Source: Pseudomonas ceruminis (GTDB lineage Bacteria; Pseudomonadota; Gammaproteobacteria; Pseudomonadales; Pseudomonadaceae). From it: 64,000 nt of DNA. Below, piece after piece: positions 1 through 8,777 of this stretch. Location: assembly GCF_021602025.1 (NCBI RefSeq), contig NZ_BQHW01000008.1, forward strand, positions 62,001 to 126,000, in the 5' to 3' direction. Position numbers and translations under genes: made by a program. Every line of letters starts with the position of its first letter. The first letter of the stretch is position 1. The notes under the pieces were generated by a model. It did no database searches. It had not been told where the DNA came from and saw nothing but the letters and a program-made list of their open reading frames with translations.

Positions 1-1545
1 GAAGCGCCTTCGCGCGATACCCTGCAAGAGGCGATCCTGCCGCAGTACCTGCCCAAGCGGCGTTGGTTCGCTGGCAAGGAAGGGCCGATCGACCAGGTGC
101 GTCTGCGTTATGGCGTGCGCTTGAACACCGCCACCACACCGGTGCTGCTCAGCGAAATCGAAGTGCTCAGCGAGGGTGTGGCCAACCAGTACCAGTTGCC
201 GTTCGGGTTCTTGCCTGAAGAACAGATCGCCAGTGCCCTGCCGCAACAACTTGCGCTTTCCAGGGTGCGGCGTGGCCGGCAGGTTGGCCTGATCACCGAT
301 GCCTTCGTGCTTGAGCCGTTCATCCGCGCTGTGCTGCGCGCCTGCCAGGACGGCATGCGCGTGCCGTGCGGCAACGCTCAGGGCGAACTGCGCTTCGCCT
401 GCACCGGGCAATTGGCTGGCCTGGAGCTCACGCAGGACAGCACCGTGCGCTACCTGAGCGCCGAGCAATCCAACAGCTCGGTGGTGGTCGGCGACCGCCT
501 GGTACTCAAGCTGATCCGCCGGGTCAACCCAGGCATCCACCCAGAACTGGAGATGAGCGCCTACCTTACCGCTGCCGGTTTTGCCAATATCTCGCCGTTG
601 CTGGCGTGGGTCAGCCGTGTGGACGAGGCCAACGCCCCGCACCTGCTGATGATCGCCCAGGGCTACCTGAGCAACCAGGGCGATGCCTGGGCCTGGACCC
701 AGAACACGCTGGAGCGCGCCATCCGTGATGAGATGGAGCCGTCCAGCAGTGATACCGAGGCACACACCGATGCCCTGGCCGAACTCAACGGCTTTGCCGC
801 CTTGCTCGGCCAGCGCCTGGGCGAAATGCACCTGTTGCTGGCCGCGCCCACCGACGATGCGGCCTTCCAGCCGCGGCCCAGCGATCACGAGGACAGCGAA
901 CGCTGGAGCCGGCAGATCAGCGCCGAGCTCAACCATGCCCTTGATCTGCTGGTACAGCACCGCGACCACCTCGACAGCGACAGCCAGGCCCTGGTCGACG
1001 ACCTGCAGCAGCAACGCGACGGCCTCACCCAGCACATCGCCAACCTCGCCGGCCTGGCCCAGGGCGGCCTGTTGATGCGCGTGCATGGCGACCTGCACCT
1101 GGGCCAGGTGCTGGTCGTGCAGGGCGATGCCTACCTGATTGATTTCGAGGGTGAACCCTCGCGCCCGCTGGACGAGCGCCGGGCCAAGCACAGCCCGTAC
1201 AAGGATGTCAGCGGCGTGCTGCGCTCCTTCGACTATGCTGCTGCCATGGTCCTGCGCAGCGCCTCGACGGTAGACCTCTGCGAGGCGGCGCGGCAGGCTC
1301 GTCAGCGGGTCGCCCGGCAGTACCTGCACCAGTCCCGCCACGCCTTCGTCGAAGCCTATGGCCTGGCCACCGCCGCGATGCCCCACGCCTGGCAACAGGC
1401 CGAGGGCGAGCGCGCGGCACTGGAGCTGTTCTGCCTGGAAAAGGCTGCCTACGAGATCACTTACGAAGCCGAAAACCGTCCGAGCTGGCTGGCCGTGCCT
1501 TTGCATGGCCTGCATGGCCTGATCAGTACCTGGGGAGAGTCATAG
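1..1545 (+). CDS. treS: TreS-maltokinase fusion, C-terminal kinase part (5'-truncated by the window)
   Basis: The frame is open from base 1 and encodes about 514 residues up to a TAG stop, so the start lies outside the window. The visible part is a maltokinase (Mak/Pep2) domain. It opens with the RRWFAGK segment typical of that domain and carries a phosphotransferase catalytic loop HGDLHLGQ (codons near 1084) and a metal-binding IDFEGEP segment (near 1138). In pseudomonads this domain is usually fused behind a GH13 trehalose synthase that interconverts trehalose and maltose; that half is not visible here. The kinase makes maltose 1-phosphate, the donor for GlgE. The stop codon directly precedes the glgB ATG, so the two genes are co-transcribed. 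That glgE lies upstream is inferred from related genomes. Confidence 0.9.
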   Translation, partial: EAPSRDTLQEAILPQYLPKRRWFAGKEGPIDQVRLRYGVRLNTATTPVLLSEIEVLSEGVANQYQLPFGFLPEEQIASALPQQLALSRVRRGRQVGLITDAFVLEPFIRAVLRACQDGMRVPCGNAQGELRFACTGQLAGLELTQDSTVRYLSAEQSNSSVVVGDRLVLKLIRRVNPGIHPELEMSAYLTAAGFANISPLLAWVSRVDEANAPHLLMIAQGYLSNQGDAWAWTQNTLERAIRDEMEPSSSDTEAHTDALAELNGFAALLGQRLGEMHLLLAAPTDDAAFQPRPSDHEDSERWSRQISAELNHALDLLVQHRDHLDSDSQALVDDLQQQRDGLTQHIANLAGLAQGGLLMRVHGDLHLGQVLVVQGDAYLIDFEGEPSRPLDERRAKHSPYKDVSGVLRSFDYAAAMVLRSASTVDLCEAARQARQRVARQYLHQSRHAFVEAYGLATAAMPHAWQQAEGERAALELFCLEKAAYEITYEAENRPSWLAVPLHGLHGLISTWGES

Positions 1546-3756
<2,211 letters not shown>

Positions 3757-3769
3757 TGGGTAGTCTGGC

Positions 3770-3805
3770 CCGGCCGCTTTGCGGGGCAGCCCGCGAAGCG
3801 GCCGG
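3770..3805. terminator. Bidirectional hairpin terminator between glgB and the autotransporter gene
   Basis: Two 16-nt arms (3770-3785 and 3790-3805) pair with one G-U and enclose a 4-nt loop. The hairpin lies between the convergent ends of glgB (+) and the outer-membrane protein gene (-). It has no strong U-run on either side, so efficiency is uncertain. Confidence 0.6.
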
Positions 3806-3812
3806 AACGGGC

Positions 3813-4889
3813 TCACCAGCGCATCCGTACACCCAGGCTACCGATCAACCCATTCAAGTCATTGTCATCCACATCGCTGCTGTAATCGGCACTGACAAAC
3901 AACGCCACCGAAGGCGTCACCCGTGCCACCAGGCCCAACCCCAATTCCACCGTGGTCGAATAGCGCGAACTCGAGATCTTGTCGACCTGGTCCAGCTTGA
4001 CCTCGTCGGCGTTGCTGAAGTCGTACCAGACGTTGGTTCGTACATAGGGCTCGATGGGCATCCCTCGCACTTCGTAGCGTCCGGACAGCTTGGCACCCAC
4101 GCGCCCACTCCAGCTGGGCTGGCTGTCGAAGGCTTTCAAGGTGTCAGCCTGCACCTGGTTGCCCGGGAAGAACTGCTGGTTGATCAACTGGGCCTGGGGT
4201 TCGATCACCCAACTGCCGCCCAGGCGGATCGGGTAGCCACCCTCAACGGAAAAGGTCATCGCGTGGCCGGAGTCATCCAGGCGCTTGCCGCTGTCGCCGC
4301 GGCCCATCACATCGATTCGCGAGCCCATCGCCACGGCATCGAGGTGCCAACCCTGTTCATGGGTCATGCTCCAATACACGCCCAAGCTCTCGCCGCTGAG
4401 GTTGACCGCATTGCGCTGCTTGTCGCCCAGCAGCGGGCGGGTGCCGCTGAAGCTGCTTTGCAAGTTGTTATGGCCAACGAAAATCCCGGCGCGGTGTACG
4501 TTACCGTCGCCCGTCTCACGCACGAACAGGTCCGGGCCAATCAGCAGTTGCTGGCTGGGCGTTTCCAGTTGGTCGGGTGCTTGTGCGCCAGGGCGAGGGG
4601 AACCGGGGAAGAACTGCGTCCACTGGCTGGCCATCAGGTCGGGCACCGCCTGACCATGGCGTTGTCCCATCTTGTCGGAAAACGCCGTCAACATGCCCTG
4701 GTTCAGGCCACTGGCGCTGACGGGGTCAAGCGACAGGTGCGGCACCGCCGATTGCTGCAGGAAGCCGGGCGAGCCGGGGTCGTCCCGCAATTCGAACGCG
4801 AAGGTTTCCACCGGGGTTGCCAGAAGCATCGACGTGGAAACCGCGTAGAAAATACGATCGAAGCGCAGCGGATTCGAGGTTCTTTTCAT
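3813..4889 (-). CDS. Autotransporter-type outer-membrane beta-barrel protein, without large passenger
   Basis: The protein has 358 residues. The ATG at 4889 was chosen over an upstream in-frame extension because AGAGGAG precedes it by 7 nt and a signal peptide (MKRTSNPLRF..., hydrophobic core, cleavage near ETFAFE) follows at once. About 100 residues of linker (SQWTQFF, GAQAPDQLETPSQQ) lead into a barrel resembling PF03797: alternating strands and a terminal segment GSLGVRMRW ending in an aromatic residue, the usual Bam recognition signature. There is no repetitive passenger domain, so this is either a barrel-only autotransporter relative or an outer-membrane protein of unknown cargo. The messenger leader contains a large inverted repeat that overlaps the ribosome site. 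It lies downstream of the EEP gene on the same strand. Function unknown. Confidence 0.8.
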   Translation of the reverse strand: MKRTSNPLRFDRIFYAVSTSMLLATPVETFAFELRDDPGSPGFLQQSAVPHLSLDPVSASGLNQGMLTAFSDKMGQRHGQAVPDLMASQWTQFFPGSPRPGAQAPDQLETPSQQLLIGPDLFVRETGDGNVHRAGIFVGHNNLQSSFSGTRPLLGDKQRNAVNLSGESLGVYWSMTHEQGWHLDAVAMGSRIDVMGRGDSGKRLDDSGHAMTFSVEGGYPIRLGGSWVIEPQAQLINQQFFPGNQVQADTLKAFDSQPSWSGRVGAKLSGRYEVRGMPIEPYVRTNVWYDFSNADEVKLDQVDKISSSRYSTTVELGLGLVARVTPSVALFVSADYSSDVDDNDLNGLIGSLGVRMRW

Positions 4890-4898
4890 GGCGGATCT

Positions 4899-4963
4899 CC
4901 TCTGTTTTTGTTGTACAGCCAAGGTCTGGCCTGTTGTCACGAGCTGTACGACAAAAACAGAGG
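4899..4963 (-). promoter_or_regulatory. 21-nt inverted repeat covering the Shine-Dalgarno of the autotransporter gene
   Basis: Arms at 4899-4919 and 4943-4963 are reverse complements at 20 of 21 positions, with a 23-nt loop. In the - strand transcript the 3' arm ends in CAGAGG, which is part of the AGAGGAG ribosome site. The 5' arm begins CCUCU and would pair with it. The odd pair is C-A in this transcript. Sequestration of the ribosome site is inferred from base pairing only. A protein-binding operator is the alternative. Confidence 0.6.
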
Positions 4964-5204
4964 GCGACCCAAACCAGCACGCCAGCGTTCGCGAGCGCGC
5001 ACGAAGGCGCGAGCTAGAGGCCCGGCGCAACGTTTTATTGCGAGTGATACTGTTCAGCTAAGGAGAGGACGGGGGTTGCGTCAAGAAAGCGTGAAAGGTT
5101 CGTGGCGCCTGCGTATTCGCTATCATCCCGTTGATTTCACGAACAAATGCCGGTGGGATAGCCCGCTTCGCTATTTGCCGCCAGGCTGCTATGCCGAATC
5201 ATTG

Positions 5205-5999
5205 TTACAGGTGCACTTCAACCGCCAGCGGCAAATGGTCGGAAAGGTGCGTCCAAGGTTTGTGCGCCAGAATCTGCGGCGCATGGCTATCGGCATTGCG
5301 CAGGTAAATCCGATCCAGGCGCAGCAGGGGCAAGCGGGCAGGGTAGGTGCGGGCGAGCAGGCCGTGATGGCGCTCGAAAGCCTCGTGCAGGTCGCGCTGC
5401 AGGCCCAAGGTGCGGTTGCCTCGCAGTTGCCAGTCGTTGAAGTCACCGGCAATGATCACCGGGGCATCCTCGGGCAGCGCATCGAGCAGTTGTCGTAGCA
5501 GGTGCAGCTGTTTTTGCCGGTGGCTTTCAAGCAATGACAGGTGCACGCAGATCGCATGCACCTGTTGCTTGCCGGGTACATCGAGGATGCAATGCAACAG
5601 GCCCCGACGTTCCGGCCCGGTGATCGACACGTCGAGGTTGCGGTGCTCGATGATGGGGTATTTGGACAGCAGTGCATTACCGTGGTGGCCGTCGGGGTAG
5701 ACCGCATTGCGGCCGTAGGCGAAGTCGCTCCACATGCTGTCGGCAAGAAATTCGTATTGCGAGGTCTGCGGCCAGCCGGGGTAGCGCGTGGCGTGTCGGT
5801 CGTGGCTGCCAAGCACTTCCTGAAGGAAGACGATATCGGCCTGGGTACTGCGCACCGCTTCGCGCAGTTCCGGCAGGATGAAGCGCCGGTTGAACGCGGT
5901 GAAACCCTTGTGGGTATTGACCGTCAATACCCGCAGGCGATGCACGGCGGGCGCCTGGCTGACGTTGGCGAAACCTGGACTGCCGGTTTCGAGCTTCAC
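5205..5999 (-). CDS. Endonuclease/exonuclease/phosphatase (EEP) family protein
   Basis: This 264-residue protein carries the EEP fold motifs: LTVNTHKGF near the N-terminus, [10 protein letters not shown] (metal-binding Glu), GDFND (catalytic Asp/Asn), LRLDRIY and the C-terminal SDHLPL. Members hydrolyse phosphodiesters in nucleic acids or phospholipids; the substrate here is not evident. A GTG start at 5999 is preferred because AGGAG lies 5 nt upstream, whereas the longer frame to 6080 has no ribosome site. No signal peptide is seen. It follows glgX by 157 nt on the same strand. A link to glycogen metabolism is not implied by its sequence. Confidence 0.85.
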   Translation of the reverse strand: MKLETGSPGFANVSQAPAVHRLRVLTVNTHKGFTAFNRRFILPELREAVRSTQADIVFLQEVLGSHDRHATRYPGWPQTSQYEFLADSMWSDFAYGRNAVYPDGHHGNALLSKYPIIEHRNLDVSITGPERRGLLHCILDVPGKQQVHAICVHLSLLESHRQKQLHLLRQLLDALPEDAPVIIAGDFNDWQLRGNRTLGLQRDLHEAFERHHGLLARTYPARLPLLRLDRIYLRNADSHAPQILAHKPWTHLSDHLPLAVEVHL

Positions 6000-6156
6000 G
6001 TTGGCTCCTGTTTGTCCTGACTGAAAACACCACCCAACCTCAGTGGGCAGGGCCCGCGAATACGCCAGTTGTGTCACCAACGTCTTCGCGGGTCAGCCCG
6101 TTGCCAGAGGTTCGGCGGGGCAACTATTACCTAGGACCGGCCTTCATCGCTTGCGT

Positions 6157-8310
6157 TCAGTCCTCCTCGTGCTGCAACACCATCAGCAGGAATGAGCGCC
6201 CGGTGACCTCGAAGGTACTGTCGAACTGCAGGTGCTGGCCCTTGCGCAGCTCCGGCCGGTCGGTGTCCACCAGGCAGCTCCAGTAGTCGCCTTCAGGCAC
6301 AGCCGGTAACAGGAATGGCACCGTGTCATGGTGGGCGTTGACGATCAGCAGCACGGTTGCCTCCGCGCCTGGCCGGGCGATGCCACTGACCTGCGCTCGC
6401 CCGTCGATCAGCATGCCCAGGCAGCGGCCATGGGGATCTTCCCATTGCTCGACGCTCATCTCGTTGCCGTCCGGTGCCAACCAGGTGACATCTTTGACGC
6501 CGATGGCTTCGTTGTAGTCGCCAACCAGAAAACGCGAGCGGCGTAGCACCGGGTAGGCCAGGCGCAGGCGGGTCAGGCGTTTGACAAAGGCCAGCAGCTC
6601 CTTGCCTTGCTCGTCCAAGTCCCAGTTGACCCAGCCGATCTCGCTGTCCTGGCAGTAGGCGTTGTTGTTGCCGTGCTGGGTGCGGCTGAATTCGTCACCG
6701 GCGACGATCATCGGCGTGCCTTGGGCCAGCAGCAGCGTGGCGAAGAAGTTGCGCATCTGGCGCATGCGCAGCGCGTTGATCTCGGGGTCGTCAGTGGGGC
6801 CTTCGGCGCCGCAGTTCCATGACAGGTTGTTGTCGGTGCCGTCCTGGTTGTTCTCGTCGTTGTCTTCATTGTGCTTGCTGTTGTACGACACCAGGTCGCG
6901 CAGTGTGAAGCCATCATGAGCGGTAACGAAGTTGACGGAGGCGTAGGGGCGTCGGCCACGGTTGTTGAACATGTCACCGGAGGCGGTCATGCGCGAGGCA
7001 AAGTCGGCCAACTGGCCCTCGTCGCCTTTCCAGAACGCGCGAACGGTATCGCGAAAACGGTCGTTCCATTCAGCCCAGCCTGGGGCGAAGTTCCCCACCT
7101 GGTAGCCACCGGGGCCGCAGTCCCAAGGCTCGGCGATCAGTTTGACCTGGCTGAGCATCGGGTCCTGGCGGCAGGCGACGAGGAAACCGTGACGTTCGCT
7201 GTAGCCGTCATGGTAACGGCCAAGAATGGTCGCCAGGTCGAAGCGGAAGCCGTCCACATGCATTTCGCCGGCCCAGTAGCGCAACGAGTCGGTCACCAGC
7301 TGCAGCACGCACGGGTGGCTGAGGTCGAGGGTGTTGCCGGTGCCGGAGTCGTTGATGTAGTAGCGTTTGTCATCGGGCATCAGCCGATAGTACGAGGCGT
7401 TGTCGATACCGCGCATGGAGAGGGTAGGGCCGCGCTCGTTGCCTTCGGCGGTGTGGTTGTAGACCACATCCAGAATCACCTCCAGGCCCGCATCGTGCAG
7501 GTGCGCGACCATTTCCTTGAACTCGGCGATCTTGCCACTGGCCAGGTAGCGTGGGTGCGGTGCAAAAAAGGCGATGCTGTTGTAGCCCCAGTAATTGTTA
7601 AGGCCCTTGTCGAGCAGGTGCTGGTCGTTGACAAAGGCATGGATTGGCAGCAGCTCGATGCTCGACACGCCCAGGTCCTTGATGTGCTTGAGCAACTCGT
7701 CGTTGGCCAGGCCCGCGAAGGTGCCGCGCAAGGCTTCCGGCACGGCGGGGTGGCGCATGCTGATGCCGCGGGTGTGCGCTTCGTACAGGATCGTGCGCTC
7801 CCAAGGGATCTGTACCCGCTGGTCGCGTCCCCAGGTGAATGCCGGGTCGATGACCTTGCATTTGGGTACGAAGGGCGCGCTATCACGCTCATCGAACGAC
7901 AGGTCGCCGTCGGGGTGACCAATGGTGTAGCCGAACAGGGCCTCGGACCACTTCAGGCTACCGACCAACTGTTTGGCATAAGGGTCGATCAGCAGCTTGT
8001 GGTGATTGAAGCGGTGGCCGTTCTCCGGCTCGTAGGGCCCGTACACACGGTAGCCGTAGACCAGCCCGGGGTGGGCGTCGGGCAGGTAGCCGTGGTAGAT
8101 CTCATCGGTGTACTCGGGCAGTTCGATGCGCTCGAGCTCTTTCTCGCCGGTGGAGTCGAACAGGCACAGTTCGACCTTGGTTGCGTTGGCCGAGAACAGC
8201 GCGAAGTTGACCCCCAGGCCGTCCCACGTGGCGCCGAGGGGGAAAGGCATGCCTTCGCGAATGCGCGAAGGCGCGACGGAGCGATTTTTCTTTGGGGTGC
8301 GGGGGCTCAT
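6157..8310 (-). CDS. glgX: Glycogen debranching enzyme GlgX
   Basis: This 717-residue GH13 isoamylase-type enzyme hydrolyses alpha-1,6 branches of phosphorylase-limit dextrins. The N-terminal CBM48-like segment (PLGATWDGLGVNFALFS) precedes the barrel. Catalytic residues are D358 (DGFRFDLATILG), E394 (LIAEPWDCG) and D466 (TAHDGFTL). The ATG at 8310 has GAGGA upstream. A 26-residue in-frame extension lacks a ribosome site and was dropped. It is the sixth gene of the - strand glg/tre block, separated from the DUF2934 gene by 150 nt containing an inverted REP pair, so its mRNA level may be set separately. Its product supplies linear maltodextrins to MalQ and TreY. Confidence 0.96.
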   Translation of the reverse strand: MSPRTPKKNRSVAPSRIREGMPFPLGATWDGLGVNFALFSANATKVELCLFDSTGEKELERIELPEYTDEIYHGYLPDAHPGLVYGYRVYGPYEPENGHRFNHHKLLIDPYAKQLVGSLKWSEALFGYTIGHPDGDLSFDERDSAPFVPKCKVIDPAFTWGRDQRVQIPWERTILYEAHTRGISMRHPAVPEALRGTFAGLANDELLKHIKDLGVSSIELLPIHAFVNDQHLLDKGLNNYWGYNSIAFFAPHPRYLASGKIAEFKEMVAHLHDAGLEVILDVVYNHTAEGNERGPTLSMRGIDNASYYRLMPDDKRYYINDSGTGNTLDLSHPCVLQLVTDSLRYWAGEMHVDGFRFDLATILGRYHDGYSERHGFLVACRQDPMLSQVKLIAEPWDCGPGGYQVGNFAPGWAEWNDRFRDTVRAFWKGDEGQLADFASRMTASGDMFNNRGRRPYASVNFVTAHDGFTLRDLVSYNSKHNEDNDENNQDGTDNNLSWNCGAEGPTDDPEINALRMRQMRNFFATLLLAQGTPMIVAGDEFSRTQHGNNNAYCQDSEIGWVNWDLDEQGKELLAFVKRLTRLRLAYPVLRRSRFLVGDYNEAIGVKDVTWLAPDGNEMSVEQWEDPHGRCLGMLIDGRAQVSGIARPGAEATVLLIVNAHHDTVPFLLPAVPEGDYWSCLVDTDRPELRKGQHLQFDSTFEVTGRSFLLMVLQHEED

Positions 8311-8351
8311 GGCAGTCCTCGGATGGCCGTATAAAGGGGGAGAAGTTGCAA

Positions 8352-8460
8352 CAGTAGCGGCCTGTCGCCGGCGGGCCGGCTCCCACACAAACCCGCTGTC
8401 ATCAAAGGATCACCGGTGTATCTGTGGGGCCGCCTTGTCGGCGATAAGGCCGCTACAGGC
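8352..8460. repeat. Inverted pair of REP-like elements
   Basis: Two GC-rich copies of about 36 nt in opposite orientation (about 8352-8388 and 8424-8459) share the core GCCGGC, a GGCTCCCAC-like end and TAGCGGCC. Similar cores occur at 23449-23470 and 43520-43543. This matches the extragenic palindromic repeats common in P. putida genomes. The position between two genes of one operon suggests a role in mRNA stability or termination, which is an inference. Confidence 0.6.
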
Positions 8461-8760
8461 TCAGTCTGCGGCGGTCTTTTTCACTGCACTGGGCTTTTTC
8501 GCAGCGGCCGGTTTCACACCGGGCAACGCTGCTGCCTTGGGCTCGGCAGGCGCCTTGGGCTTGGCGGCTGCCTTGGGCTCTGCAGACGCCTTGGGCTTGG
8601 CAGGTGCCTTCTTGCGCGGTGCAGCCTTGGGTGCCAGCGCCTCGGCCTCGGCCAGCTTGCGGGCCATTTCCCAGTGGCGTTCCTCCTCGCCCTCAGGTTT
8701 ACCTTCCGACTCCCAGATCTGGTAGGCGAATTCGCGGATTCGTTTCTCATCGACACTCAT
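8461..8760 (-). CDS. DUF2934 protein with Lys/Pro/Ala-rich tail
   Basis: This 99-residue protein has an N-terminal DUF2934 segment (about residues 1-40: DEKRIREFAYQIWE, GEEERHWEMARKLAEAE) followed by a low-complexity basic tail. The tail repeats units such as AEPKAAAKPKAPAEPKAAA and resembles histone-H1-like bacterial tails. Two adjacent ATGs are possible (8763 and 8760). The second is preferred because AGGAG then sits 7 nt upstream. It lies 17 nt after treY inside the trehalose/glycogen operon. Function unknown. The tail could bind nucleic acid or another polyanion, which is inference from charge. Confidence 0.85.
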   Translation of the reverse strand: MSVDEKRIREFAYQIWESEGKPEGEEERHWEMARKLAEAEALAPKAAPRKKAPAKPKASAEPKAAAKPKAPAEPKAAALPGVKPAAAKKPSAVKKTAAD

Positions 8761-8777
8761 CATGACGCTCCTGATGC

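Noticed and set aside
6871-8334. A 487-codon + strand frame opposite glgX
   Set aside because: Shadow of glgX; no domain and low-complexity Val/Ala/Gly/Gln composition.
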